Assembly: GCA_965215045.1 (NCBI GenBank)
Contig: OZ244031.1
Span: forward strand, 186,001 to 250,000
DNA: 64,000 nucleotides
Source of the DNA: G965215045 sp965215045
GTDB taxonomy: Bacteria; Pseudomonadota; Gammaproteobacteria; JABABF01
Direction: 5' to 3'
Shown: one piece after another, positions 7,884 to 16,728 of the stretch
How the letters are laid out: every line of letters begins with the position of its first letter
Numbering within the stretch: position 1 is the stretch's first letter
Made by a program: the position numbers and the translations under genes
Notes under the pieces: model-generated
Databases searched by the model: none
Seen by the model: only the letters and a program-made list of their open reading frames with translations
What the model was told of the DNA's origin: nothing

Positions 7884-8806
7884 GCTTCCTTGTTCCGGGA
7901 AATCAGCCGCAGGAACAATTCCTCCAGGCGGTTGGCCCGCGGGCGGATGCTGGCGATCTCCACCCCGCTCTCGCTCAAGGCCTGGAACACCCGGTTCAGG
8001 GAGTGGCGCCGGTCCACCGTTACCTCCAGCGTGTGCGCATCCCTGAGCCGCACCTGGCAATCCGGTACCCGGGGTGCTTCGCTGAGTGCTTCCTGGCTGT
8101 CCAGCAGGAAGGTCTGCATCGTCAGCAGGTCCAACACCTCGCGCATGTTGCCCTGGCGTACGATCTGACCGTGGTCGATGATCGCCAGGTGCCGGCACAG
8201 GTTTTCCGCCTCCTCCAGGTAATGCGTGGTCAGGATAATCGTCGTGCCGGCACTGTTCAACTCGCGCAGGAAATCCCACATCAGGCGGCGCAACTCGATA
8301 TCCACGCCCGCGGTCGGCTCATCCAGGATTAGCAGGCGCGGCTCGTGCAGCAGTGCCCGCACCACCAGCAGCCGCCGTTTCATGCCGCCGGAGAGTTCTA
8401 TGGTCTGCACATCCCGCTTGTCCCACAGGTCCATCAGGCGCATGTATTTCTCCGCGCGCTGCAGCGCGATCTTGTGCGGCACACCGTAGTAACCGGCCTG
8501 GGTGACGACGACATTCAGGGCGCGTTCGAAGTTATTGAAATTGACCTCCTGCGGCACCACCCCGATGTTGCGCCGGGCGCGCGCAAAATCCCGGTCGATA
8601 TCGATATCAAAAATCCGCACCGTGCCGGCACTCTTGAGCACCAGGGAGCAGAGCACACCGATGGTGGTCGACTTGCCCGCCCCGTTGGCCCCCAGCAGGG
8701 CGAAAAAGTCACCCTGCTCCACCTCCAGGTCAATGCCTGAGAGTGCCTCCACTCCCGTCTGGTACGTCTTGCACAAGTTGGAAATGGAGACGGCGACAGG
8801 GTTCAT
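7880..8806 (-). CDS. ABC transporter ATP-binding protein (YadG-like)
   Basis: 308 residues with a complete nucleotide-binding domain: Walker A GANGAGKST at residues 39-47, a Q-loop in VVPQEV, the signature LSGGMKRR, Walker B LLILDEPTAGVD and the switch histidine in LTTHYLEEA. The last 80 residues form the DrrA-type C-terminal extension. ATG 8806 was chosen because it precedes the conserved strand SISNLCKTYQTG; upstream codons run into tRNA-Gly. It powers the ABC-2 permease with which it overlaps. The gene begins about 50 bases downstream of the tRNA-Gly gene on the same strand, so it may be read through from the tRNA promoter. Confidence 0.92.
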   Translation of the reverse strand: MNPVAVSISNLCKTYQTGVEALSGIDLEVEQGDFFALLGANGAGKSTTIGVLCSLVLKSAGTVRIFDIDIDRDFARARRNIGVVPQEVNFNNFERALNVVVTQAGYYGVPHKIALQRAEKYMRLMDLWDKRDVQTIELSGGMKRRLLVVRALLHEPRLLILDEPTAGVDIELRRLMWDFLRELNSAGTTIILTTHYLEEAENLCRHLAIIDHGQIVRQGNMREVLDLLTMQTFLLDSQEALSEAPRVPDCQVRLRDAHTLEVTVDRRHSLNRVFQALSESGVEIASIRPRANRLEELFLRLISRNKEA

Positions 8807-8854
8807 TGGCAACAAGGGCCCGGCGACAGGTACAAGGCGCCGGCAATGGGAAGA

Positions 8855-8930
8855 TGGAGCGGGAAACCGGTCTCGAACCGGCGACCTCAACCTTGGCAAG
8901 GTTGCGCTCTACCAACTGAGCTATTCCCGC
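8855..8930 (-). tRNA. tRNA-Gly (GCC)
   Basis: On the minus strand the 76-base gene folds as a standard cloverleaf: the acceptor GCGGGAA pairs with TTCCCGC, the D arm has AGCTCAGTTGGTAGAGC, the anticodon loop TTGCCAA reads GCC, and the T arm is GGTTCGAGACC. CCA is encoded at the 3' end with discriminator T. It follows tRNA-Glu by 45 bases and probably shares its promoter. Confidence 0.97.
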
Positions 8931-8975
8931 AACCGTCGGCAATGTCCCCGCTAAAAACGAAAACCCCCGTTTTCA

Positions 8976-9051
8976 TGGCGTCCCCTAGGGGAGTCGAACC
9001 CCTGTTGCCGCCTTGAAAGGGCGGAGTCCTGGGCCACTAGACGAAGGGGAC
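8976..9051 (-). tRNA. tRNA-Glu (TTC)
   Basis: On the minus strand this 76-base gene has acceptor GTCCCCT pairing with AGGGGAC, the D arm CGTCTAGTGGCCCAGGACG-like, anticodon loop CTTTCAA (TTC) and T arm GGGTTCGACTCCC, with CCA encoded. It is the first of the two tRNAs in the transcript, 27 bases downstream of a sigma70-like promoter. Confidence 0.97.
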
Positions 9052-9077
9052 TCGAAGCTGCCCGGCACAAACGATTA

Positions 9078-9107
9078 ATGTTACTCAACGGCGAGGAGTT
9101 TCGTCAA
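9078..9107 (-). promoter_or_regulatory. Sigma70-type promoter for tRNA-Glu/tRNA-Gly
   Basis: Read on the minus strand: TTGACG (9107-9102), an 18-base spacer, then TAACAT (9083-9078). The -35 matches 5 of 6 and the -10 matches 4 of 6. Transcription would start about 20 bases before tRNA-Glu. The promoter abuts the end of the 56-bp repeat array. Confidence 0.65.
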
Positions 9108-9112
9108 ACAAC

Positions 9113-9455
9113 GCAGTGCGGGTCGGGGGCAAATCGCCGGGGGAATCGCCGGCCCGGGAATGCACTGCCGCAGTGCGGGTCGGTGCAAATCGCCGGGGGA
9201 TCGCCGGCCCGGAATGCACTACCGCAGTGCGGGGCGGGCGCAAATCGCCAAGGGGATCGCCAGCCCGGGAATGCACTGCCGCAGTGCGGGTCGGTGCAAA
9301 TCGCCGGGGGATCGCCGGCCCGGGAATGCACTGCCGCAGTGTGGGTCGGGCGCAAATCGCCAAGGGGATCGTTGGCCCGGGAATGCACTGCCGCAGTGCG
9401 GGTCGGGCGCAAATCGCCGAGGGGATCGCCGGCCCGGGATGCACTGCCGCTGCAG
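9113..9455. repeat. Six-copy 56-bp tandem repeat (intergenic minisatellite) between lon and tRNA-Glu
   Basis: CAAATCGCC recurs at 9130, 9186, 9241, 9297, 9353 and 9410, giving spacings of 56, 55, 56, 56 and 57. Each unit contains GATCGCCGGCCCGG and the perfect palindrome GCACTGCCGCAGTGC (7-base arms around one C), followed by GGGTCGG. Units come in two flavours, with GCCGGGGGATC or GCCAAGGGGATC after the core. A period that is not a multiple of 3 makes coding unlikely. It fills most of the 426 bases between tRNA-Glu and the lon stop codon. Each palindrome could form a hairpin in the lon 3' transcript. Confidence 0.95.
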
Positions 9456-9477
9456 TGCGCTGCGACACGACCGCAGT

Positions 9478-11934
9478 TCAGTGGGCGCGCACGGTGCCGC
9501 TTTTCCTGCTCCTGCGCCGGGGCGGCGGGGCGGCGATATCTTCTTCGACTGCCGCGGGCATGCGTTCCAGTGCGATTTCCAGGGCCTCGTCGATCCAGCC
9601 GACCGGCTTGATGTCCAGGTTCTTGAGCACGTTCTTGGGTATCTCTTCCAGGTGTTTCCTGTTCTCTTCGGGGATCACCACTTCGGTGATGCCGGCGCGC
9701 CGGGCGGCCAGCAGTTTTTCCTTGAGGCCACCCACCGGCAGTACCCGCCCCTGCAGGGTGATCTCCCCGGTCATCGCCACTTCCTTGCGCACCGGGATCT
9801 TGCTCAGTGCCGACAGCAGCGCGGTGCACATGCAGATCCCCGCACTGGGACCGTCCTTGGGAGTCGCACCCTCGGGCACGTGCACATGCACGTCGCTGGT
9901 TTCCAGGAAGTCCACCTTGACGCCCAGTCCCGCAGCGCGCGAGCGCACCACGGACATGGCGGTCTGGATCGACTCTTTCATCACGTCGCCCAGTGAACCG
10001 GTCAGCACCTGCCGCGCCTTGCCGGGCACGACCGCCGCCTCGATGGTCAGCAGGTCGCCGCCGGTATTGGTCCAGGCGAGTCCGCGCACCTGGCCGATGC
10101 GGTTCTGGGTATCGGTGGCCCCATAGTCGTGGCGGCGCACGCCGCAGTAATGGTGCAGGTTGCGCGAGTTGATCCGCCATCCCCGGTCCTCTGCACCGGG
10201 TGCCACACCTCTTCTTCTGCGCTTGCGAGTGATTTGTTCCAGCACCACCTTGCGACAGATTTTTTCGATCTCGCGTTCCAGGGAGCGCACGCCCGCCTCG
10301 CGGGTGTAGTAGCGGATGATGTTGCGAATCGCCCCCGCCTGCACGTCGATCTCGTTTTCCTTGAGGCCGCAATTTCTCATCGCCTTGGGCAGCAGGTAGC
10401 GCCGCGCAATTTCCATTTTTTCATCCTCGGTGTAACCCGGCAGGCGGATGAGTTCCATGCGGTCCAGCAGGGCCGGAGGAATATTGAGGGAATTGGCGGT
10501 GCAGATAAACATCACCTCCGAGAGGTTGTAATCCACTTCCAAGTAGTGATCGTTGAAACGGCGGTTCTGTTCCGGGTCCAGCACTTCAAGCAGGGCCGAG
10601 GCCGGGTCGCCGCGAAAGTCCATGCCCATCTTGTCCACTTCGTCGAGCAAAAACAGCGGGTTGACCACTTCCACCTGCGCCATCTTCTGGATGATTTTCC
10701 CGGGCAGCGAGCCGATGTAGGTGCGCCGGTGACCGCGGATTTCCGCCTCGTCGCGCACGCCGCCCAGGGAGAGGCGCACGAACTTGCGATGGGTGGCGCG
10801 GGCGATGGACTCGCCGAGCGAGGTCTTGCCCACGCCGGGGGCACCGACCAGGCACAGGATCGAGCCGCGCACTTCGCGCACGCGCTTCTGCACGGCCAGG
10901 TATTCCAGGACGCGGTCCTTGACTTCGTCGAGTGCGTAATGATCTTCGTCGAGAATCCTGCGTGCATGGGTGATGTCGCGTTTCAGGCGACTGCGCTTTT
11001 TCCAGGGCACGTTGACCAGCCAGTCGAGATAGGAGCGCAGCACGGAAGCCTCGGCAGACATCGCGGACATCATGCGAAACTTGCCGAGTTCGCCCAGGGA
11101 TTTTTTCAGGGCGGACTTGGGCATGCCGCTTTCGCGCAGGCGCCGTTCCAGCTGCTCGGCTTCGCCCTCGCCCTCACCGTCCATGTCCCCCAGTTCCTTT
11201 TGGATCGCCTTCATTTTCTCGTTGAGGTAGTACTCGCGCTGGGAACGTTCCATCTGGTTGCGCACCCGGGAGCGCACGCGCTTGTCCACGTCCAGCATGC
11301 CGATTTCCACATGGATCTGCCGGGTCAGTTTTTCCAGCCGGGACAGGACTCGCAGTTCTTCCAGGATGTCCTGCCGCACCGGCAGGTCAAAAGGCATTAC
11401 GCCGGCCACCATGTCGGCGACCCGGCCCGGGTCGTCGATGCCCCGCACTTCCTTGACCATGGTGTCCGGGATCTTGTCGCTGACCTGGGCATAAGTATGC
11501 AGGGCCTGGAGCAGGTTCTGCAATTGCTTTTGCAGGGCCTCCTGTTCCCGGTCTGCAACCCTCTCTTCTTCGAGGGCGATCACCGGCATCGTCGCGTCAA
11601 TCTTCCGGGCACCGCGGGAGGCCGGCATGGACAGGGAGGCGCGCTGGCGGCCTTCCACCAGCACTTTCATCACGCCGTTCTGGGTCTTGATCATCTGCAG
11701 CACGCCGCCGATAACCCCGACCTGGTACAGGTCTTCGACGGCCGGGTCGTCGTGCTCCGCCTTTTTCTGGGCCACCATGAACAGGTCGCGCTCTTCAGAT
11801 TGCATCGCCTGCTCCAATGCTTCGACCGATTTCTCACGGCCGACCAGCAGCGGTGCCACCATGCCCGGGAACACCACCGTGTCCCGCAGCGGCAACAGCG
11901 GCAGGATGCGTTTTCCAGCTTTGTCTTTTTTCAT
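9478..11934 (-). CDS. lon: ATP-dependent protease Lon
   Basis: 818 residues, close to the usual 780-820. The N-terminal substrate-binding domain begins at PLLPLRDTVVFPGMVAPL. The AAA+ module has Walker A GAPGVGKTS near residue 363 and Walker B FLLDEVDKMG. The C-terminal S16 protease has the catalytic serine in PKDGPSAGI near residue 697 and the lysine in VGGLKEKL near 740. It is a cytoplasmic hexamer that degrades misfolded and regulatory proteins. It is the last gene of tig-clpP-clpX-lon and lies 83 bases after clpX. In most gammaproteobacteria hupB and ppiD follow lon; here a repeat array and tRNAs follow instead. Confidence 0.98.
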   Translation of the reverse strand: MKKDKAGKRILPLLPLRDTVVFPGMVAPLLVGREKSVEALEQAMQSEERDLFMVAQKKAEHDDPAVEDLYQVGVIGGVLQMIKTQNGVMKVLVEGRQRASLSMPASRGARKIDATMPVIALEEERVADREQEALQKQLQNLLQALHTYAQVSDKIPDTMVKEVRGIDDPGRVADMVAGVMPFDLPVRQDILEELRVLSRLEKLTRQIHVEIGMLDVDKRVRSRVRNQMERSQREYYLNEKMKAIQKELGDMDGEGEGEAEQLERRLRESGMPKSALKKSLGELGKFRMMSAMSAEASVLRSYLDWLVNVPWKKRSRLKRDITHARRILDEDHYALDEVKDRVLEYLAVQKRVREVRGSILCLVGAPGVGKTSLGESIARATHRKFVRLSLGGVRDEAEIRGHRRTYIGSLPGKIIQKMAQVEVVNPLFLLDEVDKMGMDFRGDPASALLEVLDPEQNRRFNDHYLEVDYNLSEVMFICTANSLNIPPALLDRMELIRLPGYTEDEKMEIARRYLLPKAMRNCGLKENEIDVQAGAIRNIIRYYTREAGVRSLEREIEKICRKVVLEQITRKRRRRGVAPGAEDRGWRINSRNLHHYCGVRRHDYGATDTQNRIGQVRGLAWTNTGGDLLTIEAAVVPGKARQVLTGSLGDVMKESIQTAMSVVRSRAAGLGVKVDFLETSDVHVHVPEGATPKDGPSAGICMCTALLSALSKIPVRKEVAMTGEITLQGRVLPVGGLKEKLLAARRAGITEVVIPEENRKHLEEIPKNVLKNLDIKPVGWIDEALEIALERMPAAVEEDIAAPPPRRRSRKSGTVRAH

Positions 11935-12017
11935 GGTTCCAGGCTTTTATCCAAAGGCACTCGAAGACGACGCTCTGCCGGCAGCCGCTACCCGGCTACC
12001 CGGCTACCGGACCGCAC

Positions 12018-13382
12018 TCAGCCCCCCTCCTCCCCGTGTTGACGTTGATCGCGCAGGAAATACTTGCCCTGCTCGTCGGCGATCAGGTCGGACTCCGGGG
12101 CAGTGGTCTCCGGCGTTTCGGAGTCAGTCTCGGACGCATACAGCAGCAGCGGCGGACTCTCCTTGTGCACGGTCTGTGCATCGACCACCACGCGCTGCAC
12201 GCCCTTGAGATCCGGCAGCTGGTACATGGTGTCCAAAAGAATATTTTCAAGTATGGAACGCAGACCGCGGGCACCGGTTTTGCGCTTGCGTGCCAGGACG
12301 GCGATCTCGCGCAGACCATCCTCGCGAATATCGAGTTCCACGTCTTCCATGTCGAACAGCTGCCGGTACTGCTTGACCAGGGCGTTGCGCGGTTCTGCCA
12401 GGATCTTCACCAGCGTGTCCTCGTCGAGTTCATCCAGCGACACTGCAACCGGCAGGCGGCCGACCAGTTCGGGGATCAGGCCGTAGCGAATCAGGTCCTC
12501 GGGTTCCAGGTCCTGCATCGCACTGCTGAAGCTCTGGTTCTCGTCCTTGGCCCGCACCTGCGCCGAGAAGCCGATGCCGCTTTTCTCGGTGCGGTCGCGC
12601 ACGATTTTTTCCAGGCCGGAAAAGGCACCGCCACAGATGAACAGGATGTTGCTGGTGTCGACCTGCAGGAACTCCTGCTGCGGGTGCTTGCGCCCGCCCT
12701 GCGGCGGCACCGAGGCGATCGTGCCCTCGATCAGCTTGAGCAGGGCCTGTTGCACACCTTCCCCGGACACGTCACGGGTGATCGAGGGGTTGTCGGACTT
12801 GCGCGAAATCTTGTCGATCTCGTCGATATAAACAATGCCCAGCTGCGCCTGCTCGACATCGTAATCGCACTTCTGCAACAACTTCTGAATGATGTTTTCC
12901 ACGTCCTCGCCGACGTAGCCGGCCTCGGTCAACGTGGTGGCATCGGCGATGGTGAACGGCACTTCCAGCAGGCGCGCCAGCGTCGATGCCAGCAGGGTCT
13001 TGCCACTGCCCGTGGGACCGACCAGCAGGATGTTGCTCTTGTCGATCTCCACCCCCCCGTCGCGCTGCTTGTCGCCCTCGCGGTAGCGCAGACGCTTGTA
13101 ATGGTTATACACCGCCACGGAAAGAATCCGCTTGGCCTGCACCTGGCCGATCACGTACTCGTTGAGAATATCAAAAATCTTCTGCGGCGTGGGCAGCGGG
13201 CTGGACAGGGGTTTTTCCGCCTGCTCCTGGTTGTCCTCGTGGATGATGTCATTGCAGAGGTTGACGCAGGAATCGCAGATGAACACGTCGGGGCCCGCAA
13301 TCAGCTTGCGCACCTCGTTCTGGTTCCGGTTGCAAAAAGAACACAGGTACTGGGTCCCGCCCCCTTCTTTTTTCTTGCTCAT
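12018..13382 (-). CDS. clpX: ClpX, ATPase subunit of ClpXP
   Basis: 454 residues. An N-terminal C4 zinc-binding domain (CSFCN at about 14-18, CDSCVNLC at about 37-44) dimerises and binds adaptors. The AAA+ domain has Walker A GPTGSGKT near residue 121, Walker B IVYIDEIDKI, and RKSD/ISRKSDNPS. The pore loop GYVGEDV and the IGF-type loop (GIGFSA) for docking to ClpP are present. It unfolds SsrA-tagged and other substrates for ClpP. Its ATG overlaps the clpP stop by 4 bases, so synthesis is coupled. The C-terminal tail of about 30 residues is acidic and longer than in E. coli (424 residues). Confidence 0.98.
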   Translation of the reverse strand: MSKKKEGGGTQYLCSFCNRNQNEVRKLIAGPDVFICDSCVNLCNDIIHEDNQEQAEKPLSSPLPTPQKIFDILNEYVIGQVQAKRILSVAVYNHYKRLRYREGDKQRDGGVEIDKSNILLVGPTGSGKTLLASTLARLLEVPFTIADATTLTEAGYVGEDVENIIQKLLQKCDYDVEQAQLGIVYIDEIDKISRKSDNPSITRDVSGEGVQQALLKLIEGTIASVPPQGGRKHPQQEFLQVDTSNILFICGGAFSGLEKIVRDRTEKSGIGFSAQVRAKDENQSFSSAMQDLEPEDLIRYGLIPELVGRLPVAVSLDELDEDTLVKILAEPRNALVKQYRQLFDMEDVELDIREDGLREIAVLARKRKTGARGLRSILENILLDTMYQLPDLKGVQRVVVDAQTVHKESPPLLLYASETDSETPETTAPESDLIADEQGKYFLRDQRQHGEEGG

Positions 13383-14038
13383 GACTTCTTCTCCTTCGCT
13401 TCCGTTGTCGGCATTTCGTCGCCTTCGCGACTTGCAATCACCTTGTCCGCCAGGCCGTATTCCACTGCCTCCTCGGCACTCATGAACCGGTCCCGCTCCG
13501 TGTCCGAGCGAATCTGCTCGCTGCTCTGACCGGTGTGCTGGGCCAGCAGCGCGTTCAGCCGTTCGCGCAGTGCCATGATCTCACGCGCCTGGATATCGAT
13601 GTCCGAGGCCTGTCCCTGGGCACCGCCGCTGGGCTGGTGAATCATGACCCGTGCGTTCGGCAGGCAAAAACGCTTGCCATGGGCACCGCCGGCCAGCAGG
13701 AAGGCACCCATGCTGGCCGCGTGTCCCAGGCAGGTGGTGCTGACGTCGGGGCGCACAAAACACATGGTATCGTAGATGGCAAAACCCGAACTGATGGCCC
13801 CGCCCGGGGAATTGATGTACAGGTGAATGTCCTTTTCGGGATTCTCGGCTTCGAGAAACAGTAACTGGGCAATCACGAGGTTGGCCAGCTGGTCTTCGAC
13901 GGGACCGACAATGAACACCACCCGCTCCTTGAGCAGCCGCGAGTAGATATCGAAGGCGCGCTCGCCGCGCGGGGTCTGCTCGACCACCATCGGCACCAGG
14001 TTCATGGCCTGCGGTCCTGACATGATGGTACGGCTCAA
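13379..14038 (-). CDS. clpP: ClpP, proteolytic subunit of ClpXP
   Basis: 219 residues with the serine protease triad: Ser109 in GHAASMG, His134 in MIHQP and Asp179 in SDTERDRF. The oxyanion region SPGG is intact. One mild oddity is GHAASMG, where most ClpP have GQAASMG. The N-terminal segment before VPMVVEQT is probably a propeptide, as in E. coli. The gene overlaps tig by 4 bases upstream and clpX by 4 downstream. The protein assembles as a double heptameric ring capped by ClpX. Confidence 0.98.
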   Translation of the reverse strand: MSRTIMSGPQAMNLVPMVVEQTPRGERAFDIYSRLLKERVVFIVGPVEDQLANLVIAQLLFLEAENPEKDIHLYINSPGGAISSGFAIYDTMCFVRPDVSTTCLGHAASMGAFLLAGGAHGKRFCLPNARVMIHQPSGGAQGQASDIDIQAREIMALRERLNALLAQHTGQSSEQIRSDTERDRFMSAEEAVEYGLADKVIASREGDEMPTTEAKEKKS

Positions 14039-15360
14039 GGCCCCTCCGTTGCGAGCAGCTCGCTGCAGGAAAGCGTTTTTTCGCTGAGCTTCGCTTCCTT
14101 CAACATGCGTTCAACCAGTTGCTCCTCCAGGACCGAGGACTCGACGCCCTGCAACGCCTCCTGGTTGGAATAGTACCAGCGCACCAGTTCCTGCGGCTCC
14201 CGGTAGGAGGCGGCCTCGCGTTCGATGGCCGCGCGCACGCGCTCGGGGTCGGCCTTGACTTCCAGGGCGCGCGCCAGTTCCATGAGCACCAGGCTCAGCC
14301 GCACCCGGCGCTCGGCGATAGCGGTGAACGGCGCATCCAGTGCCTGGCGGGCGGCCTCATCGTCCCCGTCCTCGCCGGCGTCCGCGCCATTGTGTTCCGG
14401 TGGTTTCCCCATGCGCGCACGCAAGCGCGCGGCCTCGGTGCGCACCACGACCCCGGGCAGCGGCAGCTCGGCATGACGCTCCACCAGTGCATCCAGTGCC
14501 TGGCTCTTGAGATCGCTTTGCACAGCGTCCTCCACGGCCCGTTCCAACTGCTCGCGCAACTGGCGCCGCAGCTCCTCTTCCCCACCCTCCTCGATGCCGA
14601 AGGCGGAGAAAAATTCCTGCTCCAGTGCCGGCAGTTCCGCCTCCTCCACGCCTTTCATTTCCAAGTGCACGGTCAGTGCCTGGCCGCGCAGGGCAGGGTC
14701 CGGCCAGCTGTCCGGGAAAACATCCTGGTATTCCAGGCTTTCACCGGCCTGCATGCCCAGCAGTTTTTCCTCCATGTCATGCGGCAGCCTGGTGCGCCCC
14801 AGCAGTGCCTGGCTGTCGCTGGCACCCATCAGCTGTTCGCCCTGGTCATTGACGATGCGATGATCAAAACGCACGCGGTCCTCCTTCCGTGCACCGCGTT
14901 GCACTTCGTTCCACTGGGCACTCTGCAGGCGCAGGCGCTGCAGGGTGCGCTCGATGTCCTCCTCGTCGACGGCGGCGTTCTTGCGCTCTACTTTCAAGCC
15001 GCGCCAGTCGATCTTTTTCAGTTCCGGCCAGACTTCGAAACTCACCACGTATTCCAGTCCCTGTACCGTGTCATTGCAGGACTCGACCTGGGGCCGGCCG
15101 GCCGGTTGCAGCTGCTTGTCACGCAGGGCTTCCTGCAGTGACTCCTGGACCATCTCGTCGACCACTTCCTGGCGAATGCCGGCACCGTAGCGCTGGCGCA
15201 CCGCATCCAAGGTGGCGCGCCCGGGGCGAAAACCAGGCACCCGCGCCTTGCGCGCGGTGCGGCGCAAACGCCCGTCAAACTCCTCCTGCAGGCGGTCCGC
15301 GGGCACGCGCACTGTCATGCGGCGCTCCAGGCCGGACAGGGTTTCCAAGGATACTTGCAT
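14035..15360 (-). CDS. tig: Trigger factor, ribosome-bound chaperone and prolyl isomerase
   Basis: 441 residues from ATG 15360, chosen because MQVSLETLSGLERRMTVRVP matches the conserved start; longer frames extend upstream without homology. The ribosome-binding signature GFRPGRA (about residues 44-50, usually GFRxGK) sits in the N-terminal domain. The central FKBP-like domain includes EDRVRFDHRIVNDQGE, and the rest is the helical chaperone domain. The middle carries an unusual acidic insertion near NGADAGEDGDDEA. It binds nascent chains at the exit tunnel. It is the first gene of the tig-clpP-clpX-lon run. Confidence 0.96.
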   Translation of the reverse strand: MQVSLETLSGLERRMTVRVPADRLQEEFDGRLRRTARKARVPGFRPGRATLDAVRQRYGAGIRQEVVDEMVQESLQEALRDKQLQPAGRPQVESCNDTVQGLEYVVSFEVWPELKKIDWRGLKVERKNAAVDEEDIERTLQRLRLQSAQWNEVQRGARKEDRVRFDHRIVNDQGEQLMGASDSQALLGRTRLPHDMEEKLLGMQAGESLEYQDVFPDSWPDPALRGQALTVHLEMKGVEEAELPALEQEFFSAFGIEEGGEEELRRQLREQLERAVEDAVQSDLKSQALDALVERHAELPLPGVVVRTEAARLRARMGKPPEHNGADAGEDGDDEAARQALDAPFTAIAERRVRLSLVLMELARALEVKADPERVRAAIEREAASYREPQELVRWYYSNQEALQGVESSVLEEQLVERMLKEAKLSEKTLSCSELLATEGP

Positions 15361-15765
15361 GGCGGGTGTTTCGGTTAAGCGGGCGGTGTCTGCCTGTGGA
15401 ATTGTCAAGGATACCAGAAATTCGCGGTATTTTCCTTGTTTTGTCGATACCGGGAGCATGCGCCGGGACTGCAACTTGACATAAGCCTTGCGGCTGGGCG
15501 GGAAGACCGGGCACCAACCGCTGTTCGGCGCCGCCCCCGGAGTCCCGGCCCGGACCGGGCCGCTTGCAGTTGCAAATGTTCCTCCACCATTTGCGACCCT
15601 ATTATCCTTTCCCGCCGATAAATGTCAATATCCGGATTTGTAGTCAAATCATTAATATAAAAAGCCCGCATATTGTTAAAAATCGACGCTGCGGCAACCG
15701 CTGAACGCATGCAAGTCGGAGGCGGAACTTGTTATAATGCTGCGGGTTTCAAATTCCTCCCCCTC
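15361..15765. other. Divergent intergenic region between tig and gspC
   Basis: 405 bases without a convincing gene. The tig side has TTGACA (15408-15403, minus) without a well-spaced -10, and an overlapping TGGTATCCT-type extended -10 (15413-15408). Around 15600-15670 it is AT-rich (AATATCCGGATTTG, CATTAATATAAAAAG), unlike the flanking DNA, as expected for divergent promoters or a regulator site. The gspC promoter is listed separately. No tRNA or riboswitch structure was recognised. Confidence 0.6.
15730..15738 (+). promoter_or_regulatory. Extended -10 promoter for the gsp operon
   Basis: TGTTATAAT is a perfect TGnTATAAT extended -10 element, 28 bases before the gspC ATG. No good -35 is visible at 16-18 bases upstream, which fits extended -10 promoters. 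The 5' leader would be about 20 bases. Confidence 0.6.
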
Positions 15766-16728
15766 ATGAATGAAAACGCAACGGCACGGACGGGCATCGT
15801 CGCGGTGTGGGACTATTGCCGCACCCTGCTCGACGCCGGCACCCTCCGGGAAACAGCCTTGCCGCGTCTGCGCGAGGTGCTGATCCTGGCCGCCCTGGTT
15901 GCGGGCTTGTACTACCTGGCAAAAATCACCTGGCTGCTGTTGCCCTTGCCCGAACCCGCGGCGCCGGCACCGCTGGCACCCTCCCTGGTACATCCCGCGA
16001 CACTGCAACCGCCGCCACCGCCACCCACCGACGTGCAGGCCCTGGGCGACTGGCGCCTGTTCGGCAATCCCCAGGCGGAGAAGTTTCCACCCGAGGCCGC
16101 GGCTGAAACAAGTGCTCCCCCGCCGCCCAAGGAGATCGATACCAAGGAGCTGCGGCTGCGCGGCGTGATTTTGAATCCCGGCAACCCGGAGAACGCCCGC
16201 GCCAGCATCGCGCAAAAGAACCAGGCGCAGTGGTATAACATCGCCGAGACGCTGGAGGGACGAGACACGGTGGTCGCGAACATCGCCAAGGATCACGTGG
16301 TGCTGCAAGAAGGGGAACTGAGCACCACGCTGTACCTGTTCCCCAAGAAGGATCCCAAGCAGAAAGATGATCCCGAAAACCTGAAGGTGATCGACATGCG
16401 GGAGAACAAGCGGGCGACAACGGTCGCTGCCAAGTACAAGAAACGGCTGGTGGAGAAACCGGATACCCTGGCGCAGCTGTTGCACTTCAGCACGGTGCGT
16501 CAAGACGGCGACACCATCGGCTACCGGATCCGGCCCAAGCGCAGCCGCAGTGATTTTTTTGCCCTGGGATTGAAAAGCGGCGATATAATCAATTCGATTA
16601 ACGGCACCGAACTGGACAGCCTGCTCAGCTTGCAGTCTGTACAGCACAACCTGGAACATGACACCGAGATTCGAGTTCGCATCACGCGGCAGAAAAAACC
16701 GGTGGAACTGGTAGTTAAACTGCAATGA
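15766..16728 (+). CDS. gspC: Type II secretion inner membrane protein GspC
   Basis: 320 residues from ATG 15766, chosen because it precedes the membrane segment (LREVLILAALVAGLYYLAKITWLLL) and follows the promoter. A proline-rich periplasmic linker (PPPPPP) leads to the HR domain (KELRLRGVILNPGNPENARA), which contacts the secretin. The C-terminal PDZ domain includes YRIRPKRSRSDFFALGLKSG and INGTELDS. It bridges the inner-membrane platform to GspD. It is the first gene of a 12-gene operon and overlaps gspD by 4 bases. Confidence 0.93.
   Translation: MNENATARTGIVAVWDYCRTLLDAGTLRETALPRLREVLILAALVAGLYYLAKITWLLLPLPEPAAPAPLAPSLVHPATLQPPPPPPTDVQALGDWRLFGNPQAEKFPPEAAAETSAPPPPKEIDTKELRLRGVILNPGNPENARASIAQKNQAQWYNIAETLEGRDTVVANIAKDHVVLQEGELSTTLYLFPKKDPKQKDDPENLKVIDMRENKRATTVAAKYKKRLVEKPDTLAQLLHFSTVRQDGDTIGYRIRPKRSRSDFFALGLKSGDIINSINGTELDSLLSLQSVQHNLEHDTEIRVRITRQKKPVELVVKLQ

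Noticed and set aside
9113..9455. Possible CRISPR array
   Set aside because: Whole units are repeated with no unique spacers and there are no cas genes nearby.
9078..9611. An open frame through the 56-bp repeats giving repeated ALPQCGS peptides
   Set aside because: All three frames stay open because the unit has no stop; a period of 55-57 changes frame between units, so it is not a gene.
10129..12042. Long plus-strand open frame opposite lon
   Set aside because: Antisense shadow; lon has a full set of catalytic motifs on the other strand.
11817..13529. 570-residue plus-strand open frame opposite clpX
   Set aside because: Antisense of clpX, no recognisable domain.
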